From: Neofusicoccum parvum
Taxonomy: Eukaryota; Ascomycota; Dothideomycetes; Botryosphaeriales; Botryosphaeriaceae
Reading direction: 5' to 3'
Assembly: GCA_020912385.1 (NCBI GenBank)
Contig: CP087214.1
Location: 124,001 to 188,000, forward strand
DNA length: 64,000 nucleotides
Positions within the stretch are counted from its first letter, which is position 1, and the number at the start of each line of letters is the position of its first letter. The notes beneath the pieces were generated by a model, which was given only the letters and a program-made list of their open reading frames with translations, did not search any database and was not told the origin of the DNA. A program made the translations under genes and the position numbers. Below are positions 11,501 through 22,155 of the stretch, in pieces.

Positions 11501-13460
11501 AATTAGTAAAGCTGAGGAATCTAAGTACCCCCTTTATAGTCGTTGGGGCTTTCTATTCTTAAATTACTCTAACCTTCTCTAGATCTATACGGATGCCTTG
11601 TCCAGCCTCGATAATATACCTAAGATACTTAGTAGACTGGACTTTAAATTCGTATTTCTTTAGGTTAAGTTATAGGCCTATAGTATCTAGCTTCTCTAGT
11701 ATCTTATTCACCTTCTCGCGGTGCTCCCGGCGTGATCCATCTATAAAGATTAGGATGTCGTTAACGTAAGCTAAGATAAAGTCGTCTAGGAAGTCCTTTA
11801 GGGTCTAGTTAATATACCGTTAAAAGGTGCTTAGCGCGTTTACCAGTCTAAATAGTATTACTAGCTATTTAAAGAGCCTAAAGCGTATTTAGAATACCGT
11901 TAACCACTTGCTTCCTTCCGTAATTCGTATCTAGTAGAAGGCAGCACTTACGTCAAGCTTTATAAACTACTTAGCCTTACTAATTCGATTAAGTATCTCC
12001 TAGATTAGTAGTAGGGGATAGCGGTCCTTTCTTATAATCCGATTAAGAGCCTAGTAGTTATAGTAGAAATAAAGGTCTCCTCTAGGTTTCTTTATAAAGA
12101 GGATAGGTACTACTACTAGTAAGTTACTTATACGGATAAAGCCTTTATCTAGTAGCTCGTTAAGAGTCTTCCTTAGTACAAGAAGCTTATTACGAGATAT
12201 ATTATATAAAGGTCCCTATAGGGTATTAGGTGTCTTACCGTTAGTATCCTTTTCTAGTTTAATTTGATGGTTAATTCTAGGTTAGTATAGTAGGAGTTTT
12301 TCCGCCTCTTTCTTATTAAATAGACTGATCCGTTTAGGGTCTACCCAGCTAGGTAACTGGCTTTAGAAATCCATAAGGGGCTTCTTCTATAAGGCCTTAT
12401 TAATATCTACGAGGCTAGCTGTAAAGATCTAATATCCTTTCTTTTTTCTAAGCCTTATAAGGTGGTAAAAGGTAGTAGCTCTAATTAGCTTGCCTTAAGA
12501 CTTAGGGAGATTAGTATCTTACTTTATAGTTAATCTAGTATCCTTAAAGGTAATAGTTTATTTGCTCTAGTTAAGTACTACTTTTTCTTACACTATCTAG
12601 GGGCTCCCTAGTATAAGATCGTATCCAGAGAGTTTTAAGACGATATAGAAGAATATACGCTTTTAATAATAGCCTCTAATATTAACTTCAGCCTAGGTAA
12701 CTTCATTAATCTTCCACCTAGTTGGTATTAGTCTATCTAGTGTCCTTGGTGAGATTTTAATACGCGGGAGGTTATAGCGTTTAGCGAATTTATAGCTTAT
12801 TACAGCGTAGAATTTACAACTAGTATCAGTAAGAGCTTTTCTAAAAGTCTCTTTATTGATTATAACTAAAGTGAGAAGTGAATCCTATTCTAATTTAGGT
12901 TACTATTTACGCTATTTATCCTATACTTTCTACTTTTCCTCTACTATTAGCTCCTACCTATAATTTCTAATAGGAGCTTTTAGTTTTCTAACTACTAGGA
13001 GGAGGTCTTATTATCCTCTATATCTTCTAGTTATAGTCCTACGTGTCCCTCCTACTGAGTAGGCCTTGCAAAGCGTGTAGGTCTCCTTAGTAGTAGCTAG
13101 GGGTATTAAGTAATTAGATGCGTTAAGTCGCTATAGCGTAGGTAACGGTGTTTCTCCTTTCGTTTCTATATCTCTTAATTATTCATCCACTTAATACGGC
13201 GCCCTTAGGCTGCCTTAGCTAGCCTAGTAGGTTCCTAGTCTATATTATCGTATTAGGGCGTCGTTGTTTTTAGCTGCTTAGATCCTAGCTGCCTACTAGT
13301 GGACCCTGCCGAGCTAACCTTATTCTAACCACACTACTACTCTTCCTACCAGTCCTATTAGGCTTTCTTACTATTATTACGTATATAAAATACCTCTAGT
13401 TAATCACTAACGCGTTTTAGCTTAGTATAGTAGTCCTTAAAGGACTGGCTTGTACTTCTA
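8392..13460 (-). mobile_element. Ty3/Gypsy chromovirus copy A, 3' part (RIP-decayed)
   Basis: Colinear with intact copy B but heavily converted to TpA-rich sequence. It runs from the 3' LTR at 8392 through the chromodomain, integrase, RNase H, reverse transcriptase and protease regions to the middle of gag, where copy B interrupts it at 13460. The target duplication CCACC stands at 8387-8391 and again at 21014-21018 on the far side of the element, so it entered the LINE's endonuclease domain. It lacks the solo LTR found at the protease/RT junction of copy B (uninterrupted CTCCCTAGTATAAG near 12603). No frame is open over a useful length. Confidence 0.9.
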
Positions 13461-13644
13461 TGTTAGGGCTCAACCTCAGGATGATCACTGAAAGGTTTAT
13501 TGCGCTATGTACGTTAAGCTAAGACTTAAGGAGAGAAGAAGAAGTAGAAAGAAGAAGAGAACGACTTAAATACAAGGAGTTCTTGGCATCACATGACCTG
13601 CCGATGATCCTCTGAGGCTTCTCTCGAGGCTCTAGACTCTAACA
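13461..13644 (-). repeat. 3' LTR of copy B
   Basis: 184 bp, TG...CA. Compared with the 5' LTR at 19755-19938 it differs at two C/T positions (near the outer end and near base 13602). Confidence 0.92.
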
Positions 13645-13683
13645 TCACCCCCCCTCTTCCCCTCCCCCCTCCCTCCTTCTTTC
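13645..13683 (-). promoter_or_regulatory. Polypurine tract of copy B
   Basis: On the minus strand an almost pure A/G run (AAGAAGGAGGGAGG and onward) ends next to the TG of the 3' LTR. This is the position where plus-strand DNA synthesis of LTR retrotransposons is primed. Confidence 0.8.
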
Positions 13684-16600
13684 CGTTTTCGGACGGTGTC
13701 GGGTTCAATTCCCAGCGGGGGCGGATCTTTTTCGAATATAGAGGGGTATATAAGGTGAAAAAGCGAAGAACTTTGACATTAAACGGTTACATGGCGTAGT
13801 TGGGAACTTGGCTGACCGGCAGCATGCGACGGTGGTACGTTGCGTTGAGGTGGTGACATCTCTCAGTTGATAGGCTGTTACAGGCTTGTCGACTGGCTGT
13901 CGAATTGAGGGCCTGTCTGTTGACAGGAAGAGGGTTCTCCGGCACTGGCGGATTCCGTCCAGTGGTCTGTAATGCCCGACCAGGTGACCTAGTACTGTTG
14001 TCTCGCAGTTCGCTGCCTGGTGATAGGAAGGATCAATGTCACCTGGATCGGGCTCGGCTTCGGCCGGGCCAAACCGCTTGTCTTTTGCTCACTGCCAGTT
14101 CTCGTTCAGTTACCTACCAGTCTAATTTTAGTACTAGAGTTCTTATGGTCGTTGCTGGTTCTTTTGCTCTAAGTAGGAGTCCAGCGCTGCTGTGTCCTGC
14201 AATGCTGATGCCGGTTCCCATGTTGGCCGAGCGTACCCTTCCCATTTGACTTGATACTGCAATTGGCGCCTTTGTTGACCCGGTCTTTTTGCCATTCTCT
14301 CGCCTAGGATTGCCTCTACTACCCATTCGTCCTGGCCGTCCACTTGGACTGGTGGGGGTTGATAGTCGTCCTGTACTTGGCTTGGTAGTGGGTCCATTCC
14401 TGCCGGCCGGAGGAGGTCTACGTGGAAGACATTGTGTACTGCTCCAGGGATATCCAGTTTGTAGTTGTGAGATCCAACTACCTCAATGATAGTGAATTTT
14501 ACTGCCTTATCATCGAGTTTCTTGCTTGGCCTATCCGTCTTCAGGTTTCGTAGGTGTAGCCAAACCTTGTCACCTACTTTATACGCAGGTGAAGGGTTTC
14601 TTTACCGGTTGGCTTGCCTCTCTTGTTCCTGTTGAGCCTCTGCCATGGACATCTACGCCCAGTCCGTGACTTCTTTAATCTTGGCTACAATTGCCTCCGC
14701 TCTTGCCGCTGGGGAGTCCCTGTGGGGGTCATTGGGTTGAATGTCCTCAAGCAGTTCCAGTGGCTCGAGGTGGAACCCGTGGGAGAGGAAGAAGGGGCTT
14801 GTCTGAGTCGTTGTTGACGTTCTTCCATTGAGGGCTAGCTGAACAACCGGTAACCAGTCCGCCCAGTCTTGTTGGTAGTGATCTACAAACAGTGCGAGTT
14901 TCCTTGCCACTTCAGTGTTTATTCTTTCCGTTGATCCATCCGTTTGGGGGTGGTAGGCCGTTGAGATACGTCTCTTGATCTTAAGCAGTTGACAAATGCG
15001 TTGCTAAAGAAGGCTCACAAATTGCGTTCCCCTATTAGATACGATTGCTGCTGGGACACCATGATTCCGGTAGAAGCATCTAATGAATAGCCTTGCAATG
15101 GTTTCTGTTTCGGTATTCGGGCAGGCTTCAAGGATTACTCCTTTCCCTAGGCGGTCGGTTATTACCATAAGCATCTCGCAACCGTTACTAGATGGTAGTG
15201 GCCCAGTGAAGTCAATAGAGACCTCCCTCCATTGACGGCTTGGTACTGGTAACGGCTTAAGTAGTCCTTGCTTCCTATCCCTCTAGACCTTGGTCCTTCC
15301 ACAGACATCACAGTTCCGGCAGAATCTCCGGATATCATTGACAAATCCTGGCCAGAAGAAATGCCTTGCCACGAGAGAGACTGTTTGAATACGCCCAGGA
15401 TGCGCTGAGAGGGGGGAGTCATACATCTCTTGAATGATTCTCGTTCGCAGTGGCTCAGAGTCTGGTACCCATTTCCTACCCCTGAAGAGGAGGCTTCCTT
15501 GGTTATCCAGTGAGCACTCAGTGATTGAGACCTTGAACTTTGTAGCAAACTCCAGTGGGAATGTTCTTTCCCCTTGCTGTACTGCTTCTCGGAGTTGCCT
15601 TAACACTTGGTCCTGCTAGAGTGCCTCTTGCCATTGATCCTCTAGGGAAGGAGGTTCTCGTGCTTGTTGTCCTGGTCGTGCTTGTTGTCCTGGTCGTGCT
15701 TGTTGAGGTTTGACTGCCATGGCTTCTTCAGATAGAAGTGAATCTTCATTGCTCCATTCTTGTTCTTCAGGGTCCTCTGGTGATCCAGTATTGAGGACCA
15801 ATCCGTGGGGCATTAACTGAAGTAATTGAGCCGTTCTTTGTTCGAGTCTCTCATCCATATCTGTTGTAGGTAAGTCTTGGTCCCTTCTTGTCAATGCGTC
15901 TGCTAATCCATTGGTTTTCCCTGGGGTATATTCAATAATAAAGGAGAAGCGGCTAAGCTCTCTCCACCATCGAATCTGCCTTTCAGAAAGCCTTCTTGCT
16001 GTGGTAAAGTATTCTAGGTTCTTGTGATCAGTGAGAATCTTAAACTGATGAAGTCCTTTCAGTTCAGCATCCCACTGACGTAGGTATTTAACCACTGCAA
16101 GTAGTTCCTTGTCATAGATCGGGTAGTTGCATTCTGCTGGGAGATTCTTCTTTGAGAAGAACGCTACTGGTCGTAGAAAGCCGTCGTTATCAAATTGTTG
16201 GAGCACTCCTCCTGTGCAGTAGCCAGATGAGTCCGTTGCGAGGATTGTTTCTCGTTCTGGGTCGAATTGTATAAGGACTGGTGCAGTAATAAAGGCCTTC
16301 TTTAGTTTCTCAAATGCGGCATTGGCTTCTTGGCTCCATTGGAAGACGGTGTTCTTTCTTGTTAGGGAGACCAGGGGAGATACCAGGTTAGAGAAGCCCT
16401 TGATAAACCGTCGGTAAAAGTTGGCAAAACCGAGGAATCCGAGTACTCCTTTAGCCGTGGTGGGTGCCTTCCACTCCTGAATTGCCTTGACCTTCTCTAG
16501 ATCCATACGGATGCCTTTTCCAGCCTCAATAATATACCCAAGGTACTTAGTAGACTGGACTTCGAATTCGCATTTCCTTAGATCAAGTTGTAGTCCTGCA

Positions 16601-17529
16601 GCGTCTAGCTTCTCTAACACCTTGTTTACTTTTTCTCGGTGCTCCCGACGAGTTCCGTCCGTGAAGATAAGAATGTCGTCGACGTAGGCAGAGACAAAGT
16701 CATCTAGGAAATCTCTTAACGTCTAGTTGATATACCGTTGGAAAGTACTAGGTGCATTTGCTAGTCTAAATGGTGTTACCAACCATTCAAAGAGCCCAAA
16801 GCGTGTCCGGAATGCTGTTAACCACTCGCTTCCTTCCGCAATTCGTATCCGGTGGAAGGCAGCACTCACGTCGAGCTTCGTAAACCACTTGGCCTTACTA
16901 ATTCGATTAAGTGTCTCCTGGATCAGTGGTAGGGGATAGCGGTCCTTTCTTGTAATCCGATTAAGAGCCCGGTAGTCACAGCAGAAACGAAGGCCTCCTC
17001 CAGGTTTCTTTACAAAGAGGACAGGTGCTGCTGCTGGCGAGTTGCTTACACGGATAAAGCCTTTATCTAGTAGCTCGTTAAGAGTCTTCCTTAGTACAAG
17101 AAGCTCATCACGAGACATATTATATAAAGGTCCCCATGGGGCATCAGGTATCTTGCCGTTGGTATCCTTTTCCAGTTCAATTTGATGGTCAATTCCAGGT
17201 CGGTGCGGTGGGAGTTTTTCCGCCTCTTTCTTGTCAAATAGACTGATCCGTTTAGGGTCTACCCAGCTAGGTAACTGGCTTCGGAAATCCATAAGGGGCT
17301 TCTCCTGTAAGGCCTTGTTGATATCCGCGAGGCTGGCTGTAAAGATCTGATATCCTTTCTTTTTTCCAAGCCTCATAAGGTGGCAAAAGGCAGCAGCTCT
17401 AATTAGCTTGCCTTGAGACTTAGGGAGATCAGTGTCTTGCTTTACAGTCAATCCAGTATCCTTGAAGGTGATGGTTCGTTCGCTCTGGTCAAGTACTGCT
17501 TTTTCTTGCACCATCCAGGGGCTCCCTAG

Positions 17530-17994
17530 TGTTACGGCGCAGTCGTTGCAGAATGAGGGAAACAGTAGAGAGGCAGCAAGCGGGGCAAAGACACGCGCCG
17601 CGAGGAAGACCCACAGCAGTCACGTGTGTCACGTGCTGCCAAGGCAGTGCTCTCGCTGCTCCCCTCATAAAAATGAGGAGCAAACAGAGCAGCCCTAGAT
17701 GCTCTGACTGATCTGCCCCTCAATATACGGAGCACCCAGAGCAACCATCAGATTGTATAGACCTCTCCTATGTATATAAACTACGCTCCCTAGCATAGCT
17801 TTGACCTTTGTGGTCAACTTCGATAATCAATCTACACCATTGATTAGTAACACGGCCTTCGCACGCAGTGCTCAGTCACGTGTATTCGTTCACACTTGTT
17901 CTCTCCCCTACCTTGTACCCACTCAAGGTAAACCCTACACGGCTTACCACCCTCTTTGGTGTTTGATCCTTAGAGGCAGAGGCCCGCCGTTACA
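17530..17994 (+). repeat. Solo LTR of an unrelated retrotransposon, nested in copy B
   Basis: 465 bp starting TGTTACGGCG and ending CGCCGTTACA (near-inverted TG...CA ends), flanked by the 5-bp duplication CCTAG at 17525-17529 and 17995-17999. The uninterrupted versions of the site in copies A (about 12603) and C (about 23895) prove the insertion. It contains a TATAAAC box near 17776, so it is probably in + orientation. It is not AT-enriched, so it is younger than the RIP episode. No internal region of its parent element is in the window. Confidence 0.88.
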
Positions 17995-18367
17995 CCTAGC
18001 ATAAGATCACAGCCAGAGAGTCTTGGGACGATATAGAAGAACATGCGCTTTTGATAATGGCCCCCAATGTCGACTTCAGCCCAGGCAACTTCATTGATCT
18101 TCCACCCAGTTGGTGTTAGTCCGTCTAGTGTCCTTGGTGAGATTTTAATACGCGGGAGGTTACAGCGTTCAGCGAATTTATGGCTCATTACAGCGTAGAA
18201 TTCACAACCAGTATCAGCAAGAGCTTTTCCAAAAGTCTCTTTATTGATTATAACTGAAGTGAGAAGTGAATCCTGTTCCAATTTAGGTTGTTGCTTGTGC
18301 CATTCATTCTGTGCTTCCTGCTTTTCCTCCACTGTTAGCTCCTGCCTGCGTTTTTTGACAGGAGCTT

Positions 18368-19597
18368 TCAGTTTTCCGACTGCTGGGAGGAAGTCTCATT
18401 ATCCTCTATGTCTTCCAGTTGCGGTCCCACGTGTCCCTCCTGCTGGGCAGGCTTTGCAAAGCGTGCGGGTCTCCTTGGTGGTAGCCAGGGGCATTGGGCA
18501 ATCAGATGCGTCGAGTCGCCACAGCGTAGGCAACGGTGTTCCTCCTTTCGTTTCTGCATCTCTTGATCATCCACCCACTTGATACGGCGCCCTTGGGCTG
18601 CCTTGGCCGGCCCAGTAGGTTCCCAATCCATGTTGTCGTGTTGGGGCGTCGTTGGTTTTGGCTGCTTGGACCCTGGCTGCCTGCTAGTGGACCCTGCCGA
18701 GCCAACCTTATTCTGACCACGCCACCAGCCTTGCTTCCAGTCCTGCTGGGCTTTCTTGCCATTGTTGCGCAGGTTGAATGCCTCCAGTTGATCACTAACA
18801 CGTTTCAGCTCAGTGCAGTAGTCCTCAAAGGACTGGCTCATGCTTCCAAGGCCAATCATGCTATGCTGAAGCTCTTGGCTGAGTCCTGCTTCTAAGTAGG
18901 CTTTCAGGATCTCGTCTGGCCAGTGGGTACCTCCTGCCTCCAGTACCAGTTTGCGAAACTCAGTGAAGTATTCCATGAAAGGCTTGTTGGTTTGGCGCAG
19001 CTTATGCAGCTTACGCTGGGCCTTTTCTTGCACGTGGGGGTCGCTAAATGATAGGCGTAGTTGGTCCAGTAGGCACTGAGCAGTCATACTGCTTGTGTTG
19101 GTGGTAGCTTGTACCCAGGGCTGTAACTGACGCGCTGCTTCGTCTCTCAGCCGGTTATGGAGCATGAAAAACTTCGTAGCTTCAGTGCAGGTTGCGTAGT
19201 CCACTGTAAGCTTTGCTTGAGCTTGGGCAATCCAAGGCTCCAACTCATCTCTATTGCCTGAGTATTCAGCCAAAGGACCGAGATTCTTGGTGGGGCCTGT
19301 CTTGGTGTGGTGGCTGGTGAATCCTGACTCAGGGGCCTGTAGGCCCGAGGTGTCTCCGGTTATTCCAGCCTCTTTTTTCCCAGCCTCCTGTTTAGCCTCC
19401 TTTTCCCCAGCCTCCTCTGAGGGTTGCGTAGAGGGGGTTTGGATATCCCCTACCTGGAGAGGATTCTGCTTGTCCTTCTTTAGCTGTGTGAGCTCGTTGG
19501 TGAGGGTGTCCATCCTCGTCATCATCTGTTGCAGTATCTGCATTATTCCTTGAGGCTCTTGAGCCTGCTGCTCTTGTATTTGCTGTTCGTTGACCAT
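18368..19597 (-). CDS. gag of chromovirus copy B
   Basis: The 409-codon ORF is intact. The N-terminus is Gln/Glu-rich (MVNEQQIQEQQ) followed by a charged linker. The middle holds a capsid-type helical region (LAEYSGNRDELEPWIAQAQ, LDQLRLSFSDPHVQEKA) of the retrotransposon gag family, and the C-terminus a zinc knuckle CLRCGDSTHLIAQC, which has the C-x2-C-x4-H-x4-C spacing. The product would form the virus-like particle and bind element RNA. The stop overlaps the start of the pol frame, which lies in -1. The surrounding copies A and C carry the same gene in decayed form. ATG at 19597 is the first in frame after the leader repeats. Confidence 0.9.
   Translation of the reverse strand: MVNEQQIQEQQAQEPQGIMQILQQMMTRMDTLTNELTQLKKDKQNPLQVGDIQTPSTQPSEEAGEKEAKQEAGKKEAGITGDTSGLQAPESGFTSHHTKTGPTKNLGPLAEYSGNRDELEPWIAQAQAKLTVDYATCTEATKFFMLHNRLRDEAARQLQPWVQATTNTSSMTAQCLLDQLRLSFSDPHVQEKAQRKLHKLRQTNKPFMEYFTEFRKLVLEAGGTHWPDEILKAYLEAGLSQELQHSMIGLGSMSQSFEDYCTELKRVSDQLEAFNLRNNGKKAQQDWKQGWWRGQNKVGSAGSTSRQPGSKQPKPTTPQHDNMDWEPTGPAKAAQGRRIKWVDDQEMQKRKEEHRCLRCGDSTHLIAQCPWLPPRRPARFAKPAQQEGHVGPQLEDIEDNETSSQQSEN
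18371..18377 (-). promoter_or_regulatory. Candidate -1 frameshift site between gag and pol
   Basis: Gag ends TCG GAA AAC TGA. The protease frame is -1 and continues GGA AAA CTG AAA without a stop for over 110 codons. The heptamer GGAAAAC just before the gag stop would let the A-site tRNA re-pair on AAA; the P-site pairing is weaker than in a canonical slippery heptamer. Inference from frame geometry only. Confidence 0.45.
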
Positions 19598-19619
19598 TGT
19601 CGTTGATCCCGTTGTCTCC

Positions 19620-19696
19620 AGTGATTCCAGTAGTTCCAGTGATTCCAGTGATTCCAGTGATTCCAGTGATTCCAGTGATTCCAGTGATTCCAGTGC
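19620..19696. repeat. GATTCCAGT minisatellite in the leader of copy B
   Basis: About eight tandem copies of the 9-bp unit lie between the 5' LTR and the gag ATG. The same array occurs in decayed form in copy A (about 20660-20770) and, inverted, in copy C (about 22220-22325), so it belongs to the element. Confidence 0.85.
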
Positions 19697-19754
19697 GCGA
19701 CTGTACCAATGATCCGATGTCCAGTGAGTCCAATGGGTTTGAAGTCTTAGCTAT

Positions 19755-19938
19755 TGTCAGGGCTCAACCTCAGGATGATCACTGAAAGGTTTATTGCGCT
19801 ATGTACGTTAAGCTAAGACTTAAGGAGAGAAGAAGAAGTAGAAAGAAGAAGAGAACGACTTAAATACAAGGAGTTCTTGGCATCACATGACCTGCTGATG
19901 ATCCTCTGAGGCTTCTCTCGAGGCTCTAGACTCTAACA
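19755..19938 (-). repeat. 5' LTR of copy B
   Basis: 184 bp, TG...CA, adjoining the TTCTA duplication at 19939-19943. Confidence 0.92.
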
Positions 19939-21013
19939 TTCTAAGGCTAATCATGCTGTGCTAAAGCTCTTGACTAAGTCCTACTTCTAAGTAAGCTTTC
20001 AGGATCTTATCTGGCTAGTAGGTGCCTCCTACCTCTAGTACTAGTTTACGAAACTCGGTAAAGTGTTCTATAAAAGGCTTATTAGTTTAGCGTAGCTTAT
20101 GCAGCTTGCGCTGGGCCTTTTCTTATATATAGGGGTCGCTAAATAATAGGCGTAGTTGGTCTAGTAGGTACTAAGCAGTTATATTACTTATATTAGTAGT
20201 GGCTTGTATCTAGGGCTGTAGCTAACGCGCTACCTCGCCTCTAAGTCGATTATAGAGTATGAAGAACTTGGTTACCTCGTTATAGTTATTGTAATCTACG
20301 GAGAGCTTTGCTAAGGCCTGAGAGATCTAGGGTTTAAGTTCATCCCTATTGCCTAAGAACTTAGCGAGGGGGCTAAGGTTCTTAGTAGGCTTGTTATTCT
20401 AAGAGGAAGGCGCGTATTCTTAGGGCTAGGCTATAGCCTATACTTAGGGAGGCTCGGTCGGTTATTACTCAGAAATTATAGTTCTAGTTTAGGACATCTA
20501 TTACCCCTTTTCCAGCTATTCTATCTTACTATTTAGTGCGCTCATCTAAGCTATTATCTACTATAGTATCTACTTTATTTCTTAGGATTCTTAAGCCCGT
20601 TACTCCTCCTTATACTATAGGTTAACCATTCTAAGAATCCCTCGCTTCGTGTTACTTCTAGTGATTCCAGTAGTTCTAGTGATTCCAGTAATTCTAGTAA
20701 TTCCAGTGATTCCAGTAATTCCAGTGATTCCAGTGATTCCAGTAATTCTAGTGATTCTAGTGATTCCAGTACGAGACTGTGCTAATAATCCAGTTCTAAT
20801 AAGTCTAGTAGGTTTAAAGTCTTAGCTATTATTAGGGCTTAACCTTAGGATGATTACTGAAAGGTTTATTACGCTATATACGTTAAGCTAAGACTTAAAG
20901 AGAAGAAGAAGAAGAAGAAGAATAAAGAAGAGAACTTAAATATAAAGAGGGCTTAGTATTACGTAACTACTAATAATCCTCTAAGGCTTTTCCTAAGGCT
21001 TTAGACTCTAACA
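19939..21013 (-). mobile_element. Ty3/Gypsy chromovirus copy A, 5' part (RIP-decayed)
   Basis: Continues the gag of copy A exactly where it stops at 13460, through the gag start and leader repeats to the 5' LTR (20830-21013). Joined over copy B, copy A is about 6.1 kb. The outer flank 21014-21018 repeats CCACC. Confidence 0.9.
20830..21013 (-). repeat. 5' LTR of copy A
   Basis: 184 bp, RIP-altered at the outer TG (now TA) but retaining the ACTCTAACA inner end. Confidence 0.85.
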
Positions 21014-21974
21014 CCACCTATCTATTCTTATAATACTTAATATTACCCTAACACCTACACTCCCCCAAACTCTAAGACCTTAATAGAAAAAAGCGGACTA
21101 GAAGAAGATAAATATAACACTCTAGATAAAGCTTAGGAGTATTAGAACAAGCTAACTAAGTACTAAGATAGAGCTAGACGCTGCTATTAAGTAGATCTAG
21201 AAGGCTATTTAAAATACTATCTAGGAAATCATCCTAGCTATAAAACCCTTACCCTAGGTATCTACCTAGTGGATAAAAGAGTGCTCAGAGCTAGTCTACT
21301 AGACTAGAGTAGCTAGAAGAAAATAAACTAATATAGGAAAAAAGAAAGATTAGATTACGTATTAAACTACTATTAATAGAAAGAAAAGACAAATTAGAAG
21401 AGATAGAATAAAAGTATAGCGAAGAATAGTAGTAGAAATTACCGCTAACCCCTTAGTAATCTAGAAACTAGTGAAGTAGGCTAGAACTAAAGTACTAGAA
21501 CTATTAACCCTACTATAATTCCCACCTCTATAAGGGATAGACTAGGTCCTACGTTATAATAACCCCTCTAAGATAGAAATCCTCGTAAACTAGTTCTTTC
21601 CTCCTCTTAAAGCCGCCGATCTCTCTAATATTAATAGAACTATCTATCTAGAACTAGTAGAAATAGTCTAGGATCTTACCTAGGAATAAATCCTTAATAC
21701 TATCAAGCGGCTTCCCCCCGATAAGGCGCTAGGCCTAGATAAAATAGTTAATAGATTCCTAAAATAGTATACGTATACACTAGTAAAGCCCCTTACTAAT
21801 ATCTTCTAGGGATACCTTACACTCTCCTATCACCCTAGATAGTTTAAGTATTCAATCACCGTTGTCCTAAAGAAGCTACAAAGAGAAGACTATACTAAAG
21901 CTAAAATATATAGACTAATTACCCTACTTAACACGCTTAGTAAACTACTTAAGAAAATCATAGCGGATAGGATC
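21014..21974 (+). mobile_element. Tad1-like LINE, segment 2 (ORF2, endonuclease end to RT start)
   Basis: Resumes the ORF2 frame directly after copy A (SDHL-S-I-L-I across the junction) and carries the linker and the first part of the reverse transcriptase (a WKYSITVVLKK-like strand near 21840) until copy C interrupts it. Stops are frequent and of RIP type. Confidence 0.75.
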
Positions 21975-22155
21975 TATTAGAGTCTAAAGCCTTAGGAGAA
22001 GCCTTAGAGGATTATTAATAGTTATATAATACTAAGCCCTCTTTATATTTAAGTTCTCTTCTTTATTCTTCTTCTTCTTCTTCTCTTTAAGTCTTAGCTT
22101 AATGTATATAGCGTAATAAACCTTTCAGTGATCATCCTAAGGTTAAGCCCTAATA
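21975..22155 (+). repeat. 5' LTR of copy C
   Basis: 181 bp. Starts TATTAGAGTC (from TGTTAGAGTC) and ends AGCCCTAATA (from AGCCCTAACA). Confidence 0.85.

Larger units (their letters stand above)
14143..18379 (-). pseudogene. pol polyprotein of copy B (protease-RT-RNase H-integrase-chromodomain), interrupted
   Basis: The protease at 17995-18379 shows the active-site ALADTG. After the nested solo LTR, 16723-17514 gives the RT palm with FTKLDVSAAFHRIRI. A TAG at about 16720 (Trp TGG to TAG in the YIN-W-TLRD stretch) is followed by YVDDILIF, so the catalytic aspartates survive. RNase H starts ILATDSSGYCTGG at about 16260. The integrase zinc region (HFFWPGF, CRNCDVCG) is at 15283-15606 and the core (SIDFTGPLP, HPQTDGSTERIN) lies around 14930-15230 with two more stops. 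The polyprotein ends in a chromodomain (DEWVVEAILGER, QYQVKWEGY, PTWEPAS) at 14143-14340, which defines a chromovirus. The stops and the 465-bp LTR insertion make it inactive. Confidence 0.9.
13461..19938 (-). mobile_element. Ty3/Gypsy chromovirus copy B, young and nearly intact
   Basis: 6478 bp including a 470-bp later insertion. It has 184-bp LTRs beginning TG and ending CA, and a perfect 5-bp target duplication TTCTA at 13456-13460 and 19939-19943. The minus-strand order is LTR, leader with GATTCCAGT repeats, gag with a CCHC knuckle, aspartic protease, reverse transcriptase, RNase H, integrase, chromodomain, polypurine tract, LTR. The two LTRs differ at only two positions, both C/T transitions, whereas the flanking copy A is saturated with RIP changes. 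A few G-to-A stops in pol make it defective, so it is either lightly RIP-hit or recently inactivated. Confidence 0.93.

Noticed and set aside
19392..19733. ORF with an Ile-Thr-Gly repeat
   Set aside because: Translation of the 9-bp minisatellite in the leader of chromovirus copy B; out of frame with gag.
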